Shown here in pieces: positions 43,299 to 53,000 of a DNA stretch of 64,000 nt. The position numbers were made by a program, and so were the translations under genes. This DNA is from Massilia sp. BJB1822. GTDB taxonomy: Bacteria > Pseudomonadota > Gammaproteobacteria > Burkholderiales > Burkholderiaceae_D. The notes beneath the pieces were generated by a model. It searched no databases. It was not told the DNA's origin and was given only the letters and a program-made list of their open reading frames with translations. The stretch is taken from positions 1-64,000 of the forward strand of contig NZ_JABWEB010000016.1 of assembly GCF_013369485.1 (NCBI RefSeq), given 5' to 3'. Within the stretch, counting starts at the first letter, position 1. The number at the start of each line of letters is the position of its first letter.

Positions 43299-45362
43299 TC
43301 ACTGCACCGAAAAATCGACCGTACCCGCGGCACTTGACGTGCCCCCGGTGGCGGCCGCGTTAACGCGATACGTGCCCCCAACGTTCTTGCGGCCAAGCCG
43401 ATAGCTGATGCTGGCGACGCCACTGGCGTTCGTGGTGGCGCTTTGCGTCACCACGGCGCCGTTCGGCTGGTTGATCGCAAACGTCACCTTCGCGCCGCTC
43501 ACTGGCGCCGAGCCGGACTTCACATTCGCCGACATACTGACGGTCTGCCCAGCCAGGTAGGTCGGCTTATCGGTGATGACACCCACTTGCAGACCGCTCT
43601 GCGCCTGGTAGCTCACGCCCGTGGAACCAACACTCGAAGGGGCTGCGCTATTGGTGGCAGTCACCACGATCAGGGTGTTGCCGGACGCCGTCGCCGGCGA
43701 ACCAACCGCCAAGGTGGTGCTGGCACTGGCGCCTGGTGCGATGGAAAGCGACCCGGTTCCAAAGTTCTCGCTCCAACCCGCAACCGGCGTTGCCTGCATG
43801 ACGAAATTGGAACTGCCGCACGCTGCGTTGTCCTTGTTCGTCACGGTCAAGGTATAGGTAAGGACCGTGCCTGCACTGGCGGACAGCGTCTGCGGCGCGG
43901 CAGTGATCACCGGGCTGGCCCGGCCGCAATCGGTCGATGGCGCACCTAAGCTGACAGTCACGGTGGCGCTACTGCCGTTGACCGCGTTGGTGGTGATGAC
44001 GACCCCCGCGCTAGCATCGGTGTAGCTCTGGCCAACCGGCAAGGCAGGATCGTTCCAATCATAGGTATAGTAGATGGAACTGGCGGGCGTCATGTCGAGC
44101 AAGCTGCTGCCGCCGCCTTCAGTGCCGGTGTGAACGACCACGCCATTCTGGACATTGGTGCCGTTGATGGTCGCAATAAAGCTGTCGCTGCCGGTCGCCG
44201 TACGGTATTCCACGTAATACCAGGTCTTCGCACCGGTTGTCGGATCAGTACTTTTCAGAATTTTCAACGCCTTGGCGCTGGTGCCCGCCGCCTCATAGGC
44301 CGACAGCGTAAATGTCCCACTACCCTGCACAGTCGTGATCGGCGGCAGGCTGCCGCTGTTCAACCAGCCCAGCTTTTCCTTCTGAAACGCGTTGAAGTGA
44401 CCGGGATTGGTGCTGCCCATCGCATCCAGCAGATCGCCGTAGTCCACGTTCGTGCAGTTCGTCCCCACCGACGCGGCGCCACACTCCAGGCCGTGCGAGT
44501 GTTGCAGGCCAAGGTTGTGGCCCAATTCGTGGCTGATCGACGCCACGCGCAGGTTGCCATTGATCCAAACGCTTCCTGGATTGCCGCCAATCGTACCCAA
44601 GCCGCCCCACGGGCAGGCCGTGGTATTGGGGAACACGTAGACATAATGGTTGTACGACGCCACATTGACGCCGGCATTCGTCGCCGCCTGTTTGGCGGCA
44701 GCTTCGATCTGGAAGACATCGCACGATGCCTGGCTTAAAGGCAGCGTGTACCAGCCATACGCCGCACCAGAGAGCCAAGTCTGCTGCTGCGAGTTTTCCT
44801 TGAAGAAATTGTTGGCTTGCGAATACACAATACCGGTGGCCTCGGACAACGTGTAGGGCTGGCTTGTGTTGTCCTGGAAATTCACCAACAGCACCAAGGT
44901 TTTCCGTTCGCCCAGGGTGTTCGTCAGCGCAGCCGCGGCACCACCGCCCTGGTCTTCAACCGCTGTCGAATCGGGCGTCAGGATAGTGCCACTCTTTGCT
45001 CCCCGGACACGCAGTTTCATGCCCGTATGCAGGTCAGGCGTCTTACCGGCAAAATTCAATTCGACGCGACCATCGGACGTCTTCAGGAAGTGGCGGGTAC
45101 GACCAGTATTTGCTTTGAAATCATCTTCTTGCAGCACAAGCAACTCGCCAACGGTTTCTGCCGCGCCCCCGCCAGTCCCTTGCATGGGAGCACTCGCGGA
45201 GTGTCTCACCATCGTCGCCAGGGTCACGGTGGGAGCGGGAGCTGATGCCGCGGTGACGGCAGCTGCGACAGCGGGGGGCGATTCGCTGGCGGCATTATTA
45301 CCGCCACAGCCAGCTAACGCCGTGAGCAATGAAAGAATTGCCAGATTTACGATGCGAGTCAA
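43299..45362 (-). CDS. Lipoprotein zinc metalloprotease, gametolysin (M11)-like
   Basis: 687 residues. Translation most likely starts at TTG 45362, because AAGGAG sits 6 nt upstream. This gives a lipobox LTALAGC with Cys at ~19. The zinc site is HELGHNLGLQH at residues 278-288, the reprolysin/gametolysin HExxHxxGxxH form. Two C-terminal beta domains follow: one resembles a CARDB/NEW3 unit (residues ~480-590) and one a bacterial Ig-like unit (KPTYLAGQTVSMSANVKSGSAPVSGAKVTF). It is likely lipid-anchored or released. No propeptide motif was identified with confidence. Confidence 0.85.
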   Translation of the reverse strand: MTRIVNLAILSLLTALAGCGGNNAASESPPAVAAAVTAASAPAPTVTLATMVRHSASAPMQGTGGGAAETVGELLVLQEDDFKANTGRTRHFLKTSDGRVELNFAGKTPDLHTGMKLRVRGAKSGTILTPDSTAVEDQGGGAAAALTNTLGERKTLVLLVNFQDNTSQPYTLSEATGIVYSQANNFFKENSQQQTWLSGAAYGWYTLPLSQASCDVFQIEAAAKQAATNAGVNVASYNHYVYVFPNTTACPWGGLGTIGGNPGSVWINGNLRVASISHELGHNLGLQHSHGLECGAASVGTNCTNVDYGDLLDAMGSTNPGHFNAFQKEKLGWLNSGSLPPITTVQGSGTFTLSAYEAAGTSAKALKILKSTDPTTGAKTWYYVEYRTATGSDSFIATINGTNVQNGVVVHTGTEGGGSSLLDMTPASSIYYTYDWNDPALPVGQSYTDASAGVVITTNAVNGSSATVTVSLGAPSTDCGRASPVITAAPQTLSASAGTVLTYTLTVTNKDNAACGSSNFVMQATPVAGWSENFGTGSLSIAPGASASTTLAVGSPATASGNTLIVVTATNSAAPSSVGSTGVSYQAQSGLQVGVITDKPTYLAGQTVSMSANVKSGSAPVSGAKVTFAINQPNGAVVTQSATTNASGVASISYRLGRKNVGGTYRVNAAATGGTSSAAGTVDFSVQ

Positions 45363-45943
45363 CGTGTGCTCCTTGAAAAACAAGAGAAAATACTTTTAAA
45401 CAATATTTCTGGAATAGCGAGGTATAGCTGGAGGGAAGTGATTTGCCATGCGGAAATTAATTGCCGGGAGGAAGTGTCCCATGGATTGGGTCGCTGATCA
45501 ATTGTTTTATAGTGGGTTGGTTTCAATATCGTATTTACGCAACATAACCGAAAGAAATATTTCTCATCAAAAATACTTTTGATTGAAAATTCAAAAATAA
45601 ATAAATATTCTGAGAAACTTTAATGAATTAACACGCCCTCCACCCAGCGCCTTTCCTTGATAAATCCCCAATGAAGATGACGCTTTTGCCACTACCGCCT
45701 GGGTAGCGATGCAATTCCGGCATTTCTGTTCATTTAATATGGTATTTAATTCAAATTTCGCACCAAATTGAGATAATACTGGCGGGAATTTTTTTGGGAA
45801 ATTTGTTATATCGCGCATACCAAAAAATATAAATTGATTCTTTGAATAGACGTAGAATCCGTAGCAGTATGCAATTTGCGTTGACCAGGCTTCAGTCTAT
45901 TTAATTGGCATGGGGTCTCTATAAAAATACCTAGGGGAATCAG
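45363..45943. other. AT-rich intergenic region with divergent promoters
   Basis: About 580 bp, much more AT-rich than its surroundings, especially 45520-45860. It separates the protease gene from the regulator gene. No frame with protein-like composition was found. It probably holds the promoters of both genes. Confidence 0.5.
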
Positions 45944-46564
45944 ATGCCCAAAATCACCGTTCTGTGCGCTGATGCGTTCGTCTATACTGCGCTGCGGTGC
46001 GATTTAGCTCCGTGCAAGGAAATCGAATTAATTGATGTCGCGCTGCAGCCTGAGCAGCAGTTGCTCGAGCTTGCACGCACGCTGCAACCGGACCTGCTGC
46101 TGCTGAACGGGGACAGCGACTACATTGCGTTGTTGACAGCCATGCGCTTTGCCTGCCCAGCGGTCAGAACGATTGTCTTTTACGATTTTTTTGGCCACCG
46201 CGAGGTTATCGAAGCGATCGCCTACGGCGCCAAAGGATGTCTGCAGAAGACGTCCGACCCTGCCGGGTGGGAGAAAGCCATTCGTCTGGTTCACCAGGGC
46301 CATATTTGGTTGAATCGCCAGTTGCTGGTGGAGTCGCTCGATTGGCTACTCCGCAACAACCATGACCAACCTCCGCTGTTCGAGTCCAAGCCAAAGCGTT
46401 TGACCCCAAGGGAGTGGGAAGTGCTCCACTGGGTCGGTCAAGGCATGACCAACAAGGAAATCGCCCGGCAGCTTGCAATCAGCGACACCACCGTCAAGAC
46501 CCATCTACAGCATGTCTTTAGCAAGCTGGCAGTCCGCCGACGCTTGCAGTTACCGCTCGCTTAA
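45944..46564 (+). CDS. LuxR/NarL-type response regulator with non-canonical receiver
   Basis: 206 residues. The receiver-like half has QPDLLLLNGDSD, where the expected phospho-acceptor Asp is Asn55; the conserved Lys of the fifth strand is present (GCLQK). The C-terminal HTH is typical: LTPREWEVLHWVGQGMTNKEIARQLAISDTTVKTHLQHVFSKL. It may act without phosphorylation. The RTX-protein gene 360 bp downstream in the same direction is a possible target, by position only. The product ends soon after the HTH. Confidence 0.85.
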   Translation: MPKITVLCADAFVYTALRCDLAPCKEIELIDVALQPEQQLLELARTLQPDLLLLNGDSDYIALLTAMRFACPAVRTIVFYDFFGHREVIEAIAYGAKGCLQKTSDPAGWEKAIRLVHQGHIWLNRQLLVESLDWLLRNNHDQPPLFESKPKRLTPREWEVLHWVGQGMTNKEIARQLAISDTTVKTHLQHVFSKLAVRRRLQLPLA

Positions 46565-46927
46565 CCCATCTGGCCAACGCCGTGGTGTGCCGCGGCGACG
46601 CCCCGTCCTTCTACCGTACGGTGCCCAACCTGGGCCGTATGCGCATCGAGGGCATCCCCTCCAAGGCAACCACACCTTTTCACCTGCGCCGGCGGCACCT
46701 GGCACAGCGTGATGCACATACGCTATTCGGATGATAGTCGCACTGCATCGCAGCCACTAAGCTAACTCAATAACCGACCGGGTAACTGGGAGTACTTCGC
46801 TCGAAAAACGGCGCATCCAGCGAGGATCGACGCACACGCGTTGTATCGTCCGGCGCACCTGCGATGCGAAATAAAGAGACGCGCCATCCTTCATACCAAT
46901 CAGAAGAGCTAAGCAAGGAGAATCGCT
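46565..46927. other. Intergenic stretch with a possible coding remnant
   Basis: One frame reads HLANAVVCRGDAPSFYRTVPNLGRM from about 46567 with no start codon and no recognised match. It may be a fragment of a lost gene. AAGGAG at 46915-46920 is the ribosome site of the RTX gene. Confidence 0.4.
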
Positions 46928-49900
46928 ATGGCCAAGGCAATCAAACCATCCGTCAATCTCGATCAATGGGCCGACGGTGCCGCGCCTGACCTGCCGGTAT
47001 TGAGCGGATCACAGGCGGATCAGTGGCAAAACGGCAATCTTGGATCCTCACAGGCGCATTACTCGGAAGGCGACTCGGTCCCCTATCGGGCCGTTCTTTC
47101 GGGCTTAAAGGAGGGCAATACCTATTGGGTGACGATACAGTGGGATACCACCAAGTCCGGGGTACACGCACTCGATTACATCACCACCTGGAACGCCAGC
47201 TTTCCCAGCAGCAGAAATGAGACCGTTCCGGTTCCAACGCAAGGCGTGGCAGATCCACTGAACACCCTGAATCTTGCCTCGAGCGCCGCCATCCCGCACG
47301 ACCCCAACGCCCCGGCCAGCCAGCAGGCCGGGCAATTTACCTTGTTTGGCGGTGCCACATTCCTGAACTACGTCCTGGCCGGACCCGACGGCAAGTTCGG
47401 CACCACCGACGACGTCGACCTGCCCAGTTCGGTCAATCCCTACACCCTGCTTGGCAGTTACGGCGGCGACAGCTCGACCCAGATCACCCTCAAGTTTGTC
47501 TACAACGGCAACAGCGACAGTACCGCCGGCGAGATCGGTTCTGCCGTTCTGGCCTGGGGCGGGCACATTGCCACGCGTGCCGACTGGGGGGCAGGCAACT
47601 CGGCCGCCGCGATCTCGGGTTCGCCCTACCACACCAGTCTGACGGCCTTTGCCGACAATGACCCCAATACGTCCGAGAGCGTAGGGCAACAGGACCGCTC
47701 CCTATCGAGCGCGGCGGTCACATTCCCAGGCTCCATCGTCGTGGCCAAGGAGACGACCCCGGACGGCAACACCTCCCAGTCCTTCAACTTCGAACTAACC
47801 CGGCCGGCGAACACCGTCGACGTCATTGGCGGCAAGCTCGACATCAGTGGCGACGGGGTGATCGACGGTAAAGATGATGGCCGCTTCACCGATGCCGGCG
47901 GCGAATCCTTCAACGTTACCGATGGCAATGTGAGCGACGTGGCGGGCGGCGACGGCCTGGTCGGCACCTATGCGATCGTGAGCGGCGGCCTGGACGTCAA
48001 TGCCTCGGGAACGCTAACCGCGGACGATAAGTTCACCAACCTGGCCGGCATCGGCGTGGCCGCGTTTTCGCTGAAGGACGGTGAATCGCGCACGTTCAAT
48101 AACTTGTCCGAATTCGGCGCCTACACCGTGAAGGAAGTCAACATCCCTTCCGACTGGGATCTGACCAGTATCGGTACGTCGGTGACCAATATCAACAATG
48201 TCACCACCACCGGCACGGTCACCAATCCGGCGGGCGACCAGACAACCATCAATCTTGCCGAGGCCGACCGTTGGACATTAACCTTCAATGACGCGTTTGT
48301 GGCCGCACCGGGCGTCTCGATCCTAAAAACGGTGACCAATGTGGACGGTGGCGGCAGCACAGGGCATGCCAATGCGGCCGGGGACGTCATCGTCTATTCC
48401 ATCGTCATTGGCAACACCGGGAATGTCGCATTGACCGGGGTGAACGTGACCGACAAGGTGGAGGGGCTGGGCGCCACCAATGCCACCTTCATCAGCGGCG
48501 ACAGTAACAACAACAACCAGCTCGACACCAACGAAAGCTGGACCTACAGCGCCAGCTACACCGTGCAGCAAAGCGATCTCGACAACAATGGCGGCGGCGA
48601 CGGCGATATCGACAACACTGCGACTGTGACCACTGCGCAGACCCAGCCGCGGGATTCGTCCGCCTCGGTTGCGCTGGACCTCACGCGGGCACTGGCCATC
48701 GACAAGCAATTTATCAACGTCACTGGCGGCAATAACAATGCCGCGGCCGATGCCGTGGGCGACATCATCCACTACCAGATGCTGGTCACCAACACCGGCA
48801 ACACGGCCCTCGAGAATGTGCAGGTGAGCGATCCGCTGCTGGCCAATGAAACGTTCTTCGGCGGCGACACCGACAACGATGGCCGGCTTGATGTGAGCGA
48901 GACTTGGACCTACACCGGCAGCTACACCGTGACGCAAGCCGACCTCGACGGCCAGGGCAATGCCGGCAGCGACCGGGACATCGACAACACCGCCACGGCC
49001 ACGGCGAACAACACCCCGCCGGCGCAGGACTCGGTAGAGGTGCCGCTATCGGTCACGCGGGCATTGGCCATCGACAAGCAGTTCGTCAACGTCACCGGTG
49101 GCAACAACAACACCGTGGCCGATGCCGTGGGCGACATCATCCATTACCAGATGCTGGTCACCAACACCGGCACCACCGCCCTGGAGAATGTGCAGGTAAG
49201 CGACCCACTGCTGACCAATGAAACGTTCTTCGGCGGCGACACCGACAACGATGGCCAGCTGGATGTGAGCGAAACCTGGACCTACACCGGCAGCTATACC
49301 GTGACGCAGGCCGACCTTGACGGCCAGGGCAATGCCGGCAGCGACCAGGATATCGACAATACCGCCACCGCCACGGCGAACAACACGCCACCAGCGCAGG
49401 ATTCGGTGCAGGTGCCGCTGTCGCTCACGCGGACACTGGCCATCGACAAGCAATTTATCAACGTCACCGGCGGGAACAACAACACCGTGGCCGATGCCGT
49501 GGGCGACATCATCCATTACCAGATGCTGGTGACCAATACCGGCAACACGGCCCTGGACAATGTGCAGGTGAGCGATCCACTGCTGGCCGACAAGACGTTC
49601 GCCGGCGGCGACACGGACAACGACGGCCGGCTTGACGTCATCGAAACCTGGGCCTACACCGGCAGCTATACCGTGACGCAGGCCGACCTCGATGGCCAAG
49701 GCAACGCCGGCAGCGACCTTGATATCGACAACACCGCCACCGCCACGGCGAACAACACGCCACCAGCCCAGGATTCGGTGCAGGTGCCGCTGTCGGTCAC
49801 ACGGGCATTGGCCATCGACAAACAATTTATCAACATTACCGGCGGCAACAACAACACCGTGGCAGACGCCGCGGGCGACATCATCCACTATCAGATGCTG

Positions 49901-51961
49901 GTCACCAACACCGGTACCACCGCCCTGGACAATGTACAGGTGAGCGATCCGCTGCTGGCCGACAAGACGTTCGCCGGCGGTGACACCGACAACGACGGCC
50001 GGCTGGATGTGAGCGAAACCTGGAGCTACACCGGCAGCTACACCGTGACGCAGGCCGACCTTGACGGCCAGGGCAATGCCGGCAGCGACCACGATATCGA
50101 CAACACCGCCACCGCCACGGCGAACAACACGCCACCGGCCCAGGACTCGGTGCAGGTGCCGCTGGTCTACAACCCAGCGATGAGCATCACCAAGACCCCC
50201 GACAGAACGTTCGCCAATCTGAACGATGGCATCAACTACACCATGCTGGTGGCCAATACCGGCAACGTCACCTTGACCGGCATCACCCTGAGCGACCCGC
50301 TCTTGTCGAACGAAGCCTACTTCAGTGGTGACAGCAACACCAACAACAAACTCGACGTCGGCGAAACCTGGACGTACAAAGGCAGCTACACCGTCACGCA
50401 GGCCGTGATCGACCATAATGGCGTTGACGCCAATGGCGGCTTCGACGACGATGGCGACGTCGACAACATCGCCACGGCCGACAGCGACCAGACCGCACCG
50501 GTGAGCGACGACGCGGTGGTGGGCTTGTTCGGGCCTGGACCGGCGAACATCGATGTCGAAAAATATGTGTCGGTGGACGGTGGCGCCAGCTGGCAGGATG
50601 CGGACTTGCCGACCGGGCCGGTGCTGCTGGCGGGAACGAATCCGAAGTTCAAATTCGTGATCACTGGCGATGAGGGGCTGACACTGAACAATGTGGTGCT
50701 CAGCGACAGCGACTTCGACCTGAACGGTGGCGCCGCGGGAACGAGTCTCACCATCGGCACCCTGGCACCCAACCAGGTGTATGAACTGATCTTTTCCGGC
50801 GCCACCTTCCAGGCCGGCCAGCACACCAACACGGCGTCAGTCATCGGTACCACCGTGCTCGGCGTCACCGTGCAGGATGCAGACGATGCCAACTACTTCG
50901 GATTTTCACCGATCACCATCAGCGGCCATCCGCAGTTCAATTTCCCGAACGACCTGGAAAAAATCCAGCCCAAGCTGCAGGGCAACGATGCCTTCATTAT
51001 CAATCCCCTCGGCTACATCTCATGGGACCTGTTCACGTCCGACAACAAGCTCGCGAACATCGATACCGCTGCGAACTTCCTGTCGCGCTATACCGGTCTG
51101 ACCGTGTCGATCCAGGAAATCTGGAACAGTGTGGCGATCGGCGATAAAACAACATCGGGAGCGGACGCCATCTACCGCATCTATGTCGCGAACGAGGGTA
51201 CCACGTCGGTCGCGCTCGATAACAGCCACAACATCGTCGAGTACGACATCGTGGCCTTGTCGACCAACAAGGGGCTGGTGGACTTGATCAATTCCGATCC
51301 GCTGATCGGCAACTTCAACAACTTCAGCAATATCGAGAACGCGATCGACAAGGCGAGCAACGGCTTCACGATCGGCAATAGCCCAGTCATTACGGCGAAT
51401 GCCGATCGCGTCTGGAGCAGCGCCGACGTCACTGGAACCGGCACCAATGAAACCCCGGCGCCGGCGGCCGGCATCGACGGTGGTGCCGGCAATGATGCGA
51501 TCTATGGCCGCAACAATAGCGCCGCGACGACCGAGGTGTTGAACGGCGGCGCGGGCAACGACATGATCGAAGCGCGCGACGGCGGCGATACGGTCAATGG
51601 CGGCGGCGGCAACGACTACCTGTTCGGTTCCCTGTCGAGCGACACGTTAAATGGTGGCGACGGCAACGACATCCTGTTTGGTGGCTATGGGGCCGACTCG
51701 CTCACCGGCGGCACCGGCAACGATACGTTCATCTTGCGCAAAGGGGACTTCGATACGGTCCTCGATTTTGACGCGACTGCCGGAGGTGGCGACCAGTTGA
51801 AAGTGTGGCTGCAATCGCTGGACAACGTTGCCGCAACCGGCACCCACACCACCTCGTACGACACCGGCAGCGGCATCCTTCTGGTTGACGGCACACCGGT
51901 AGTGCAACTGGTCGGAACTTATACCGAGGCGCAGGTGCTCAGTCACTTGGTTCTCACCTGA
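46928..51961 (+). CDS. Large RTX-tailed repeat protein, type I secretion substrate
   Basis: 1677 residues, strongly acidic, without an N-terminal signal peptide. The first ~440 residues include prealbumin-like/SdrD-B-like parts (VVAKETTPDGNTSQSFNFELTR). Six DUF11-like beta units follow from ~460 to ~1205, four of them almost identical (listed as repeats). A globular region spans ~1206-1515. Hemolysin-type calcium repeats such as GGAGNDMIEA, GGGGNDYLFG and GGDGNDILFG lie at ~1517-1620, and a terminal secretion-signal-like stretch ends SHLVLT. It is likely a surface or released adhesin exported by a type I system encoded elsewhere. AAGGAG sets the start. Confidence 0.9.
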   Translation: MAKAIKPSVNLDQWADGAAPDLPVLSGSQADQWQNGNLGSSQAHYSEGDSVPYRAVLSGLKEGNTYWVTIQWDTTKSGVHALDYITTWNASFPSSRNETVPVPTQGVADPLNTLNLASSAAIPHDPNAPASQQAGQFTLFGGATFLNYVLAGPDGKFGTTDDVDLPSSVNPYTLLGSYGGDSSTQITLKFVYNGNSDSTAGEIGSAVLAWGGHIATRADWGAGNSAAAISGSPYHTSLTAFADNDPNTSESVGQQDRSLSSAAVTFPGSIVVAKETTPDGNTSQSFNFELTRPANTVDVIGGKLDISGDGVIDGKDDGRFTDAGGESFNVTDGNVSDVAGGDGLVGTYAIVSGGLDVNASGTLTADDKFTNLAGIGVAAFSLKDGESRTFNNLSEFGAYTVKEVNIPSDWDLTSIGTSVTNINNVTTTGTVTNPAGDQTTINLAEADRWTLTFNDAFVAAPGVSILKTVTNVDGGGSTGHANAAGDVIVYSIVIGNTGNVALTGVNVTDKVEGLGATNATFISGDSNNNNQLDTNESWTYSASYTVQQSDLDNNGGGDGDIDNTATVTTAQTQPRDSSASVALDLTRALAIDKQFINVTGGNNNAAADAVGDIIHYQMLVTNTGNTALENVQVSDPLLANETFFGGDTDNDGRLDVSETWTYTGSYTVTQADLDGQGNAGSDRDIDNTATATANNTPPAQDSVEVPLSVTRALAIDKQFVNVTGGNNNTVADAVGDIIHYQMLVTNTGTTALENVQVSDPLLTNETFFGGDTDNDGQLDVSETWTYTGSYTVTQADLDGQGNAGSDQDIDNTATATANNTPPAQDSVQVPLSLTRTLAIDKQFINVTGGNNNTVADAVGDIIHYQMLVTNTGNTALDNVQVSDPLLADKTFAGGDTDNDGRLDVIETWAYTGSYTVTQADLDGQGNAGSDLDIDNTATATANNTPPAQDSVQVPLSVTRALAIDKQFINITGGNNNTVADAAGDIIHYQMLVTNTGTTALDNVQVSDPLLADKTFAGGDTDNDGRLDVSETWSYTGSYTVTQADLDGQGNAGSDHDIDNTATATANNTPPAQDSVQVPLVYNPAMSITKTPDRTFANLNDGINYTMLVANTGNVTLTGITLSDPLLSNEAYFSGDSNTNNKLDVGETWTYKGSYTVTQAVIDHNGVDANGGFDDDGDVDNIATADSDQTAPVSDDAVVGLFGPGPANIDVEKYVSVDGGASWQDADLPTGPVLLAGTNPKFKFVITGDEGLTLNNVVLSDSDFDLNGGAAGTSLTIGTLAPNQVYELIFSGATFQAGQHTNTASVIGTTVLGVTVQDADDANYFGFSPITISGHPQFNFPNDLEKIQPKLQGNDAFIINPLGYISWDLFTSDNKLANIDTAANFLSRYTGLTVSIQEIWNSVAIGDKTTSGADAIYRIYVANEGTTSVALDNSHNIVEYDIVALSTNKGLVDLINSDPLIGNFNNFSNIENAIDKASNGFTIGNSPVITANADRVWSSADVTGTGTNETPAPAAGIDGGAGNDAIYGRNNSAATTEVLNGGAGNDMIEARDGGDTVNGGGGNDYLFGSLSSDTLNGGDGNDILFGGYGADSLTGGTGNDTFILRKGDFDTVLDFDATAGGGDQLKVWLQSLDNVAATGTHTTSYDTGSGILLVDGTPVVQLVGTYTEAQVLSHLVLT
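48689..50176 (+). repeat. Four tandem 372-bp repeats (124-aa DUF11-like units)
   Basis: Units begin at 48689, 49061, 49433 and 49805, exactly 372 bp apart. Each starts with (A/T)LAIDKQF and contains GDIIHYQMLVTNTG, VQVSDPLL, GGDTDNDG and GSYTVTQADLDGQGNAGSD. Differences are few and mostly single substitutions. A more divergent unit flanks the array on each side. Confidence 0.95.
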
Positions 51962-52040
51962 CGAGCGATCAGCCTGCTTCTGCCCTGGTGGAAGCAGGCT
52001 CCAACCACGACAAACTGTTGATTAAAACAAGGAATCGACC

Positions 52041-52436
52041 ATGAACAAGCAAAACGGCATCGCCAAGGACAGTCCCTCCCAGCCCACACCTTCCGCACAG
52101 GCAGACATCGAACTGCGGCCAGTGAACAATTCCGACCAACCGATCCTGGCCAACTTCGTCGCAGTACAAGCGACGGCTGGATTGGTGTTTCTGGATTTTG
52201 GCTTTCTCGACCTCCAGACAATCAACACCATTGCGCGCCTCGCCAGTGGCGAAGTGGCCGGGCACGCGTCGTTCCGGGGAAGGCTGGCATGCCGTATGGC
52301 GCTCTCAAACGACGCGGTGGCCAGCCTCGTCAAGCAGCTAAACCAGCTTATGCAGCCTCAAATCCGTGAGCAGGAGGATCGGCCCCACCGGCAGGAGGAG
52401 CTCGACACGGCCGCCAAGGAAAAAAGTCTCCATTAG
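52041..52436 (+). CDS. DUF3467-like small protein
   Basis: 131 residues. NFVAVQATAGLVFLDFGFL matches the core pattern (N-x-V-x-V...LDFG) of DUF3467-type proteins, and GRLACRMALSNDAVASLVKQLNQLM completes it. The C-terminal tail is charged. AAGGAATCG precedes the ATG. It lies 79 bp after the RTX gene and may share its transcript. Function unknown. Confidence 0.65.
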   Translation: MNKQNGIAKDSPSQPTPSAQADIELRPVNNSDQPILANFVAVQATAGLVFLDFGFLDLQTINTIARLASGEVAGHASFRGRLACRMALSNDAVASLVKQLNQLMQPQIREQEDRPHRQEELDTAAKEKSLH

Positions 52437-53000
52437 CATATGCGACCGCTGGTCAGGCAAGGGGGCAGCCTGGCCAGTATCACACCAGGGGAATATCCCC
52501 AAAAAAGCGTCTTCCTACAACATCACCCTACTGCGACAGATGGCAAACAGGCGGGGGAACGTTGACGCAAAAGAGGGCTTTAATTCTCGACAAGGTTACT
52601 GTCTGAATACCTTCTCTTGCTCAATAGACTCGCCAAGAGCTTACAGGGCAGGCTGCTGTTGGTTTCAACGGTATTACTACACACTCCAAGCGCCAGTTGC
52701 GTTCCACAGAAAATTCGATAGCGCCCACCGCGCAGCACATCCGTGCGCCCGTTCCAGTCCCGCTTCGGATTGATGCAGCAACGCCCCGATTCATCAGGAC
52801 AGGTTAGCCAACGGTGTCACCACACCGAGCCACATTTGTACACCGAAAAAAGAATGCCCCTGGCACTGCCGCGGACCAGCACGTGCAGGGGCGGCCCTGC
52901 ATACACCGAAATGGCGCAGACAAACCGGCCCGTTTCAATTGGATTGACAAAGCAGGAAGCCAGAACATCGTAAGCGTTTGTTTCATGGAAGGAGCGCACG
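52437..53000. other. Intergenic stretch, nothing recognised
   Basis: About 560 bp. No frame looks coding and no insertion-sequence ends were found. AGGAG at 52988-52992 is the ribosome site of the next gene. A promoter for the integrase/RDF/SbcCD-like set should lie here. Confidence 0.5.

Noticed and set aside
48689..50176. CRISPR-like array
   Set aside because: Units are 372 bp, contiguous and in frame, with no short repeat-spacer pattern.
49046..50824. 592-aa minus-strand frame across the tandem repeats
   Set aside because: It is the reverse shadow of the repeat region and simply repeats because the DNA repeats.
52850..52900. Possible terminator around the CCCTG...CAGGG bases
   Set aside because: The stem is imperfect and has no T-run.
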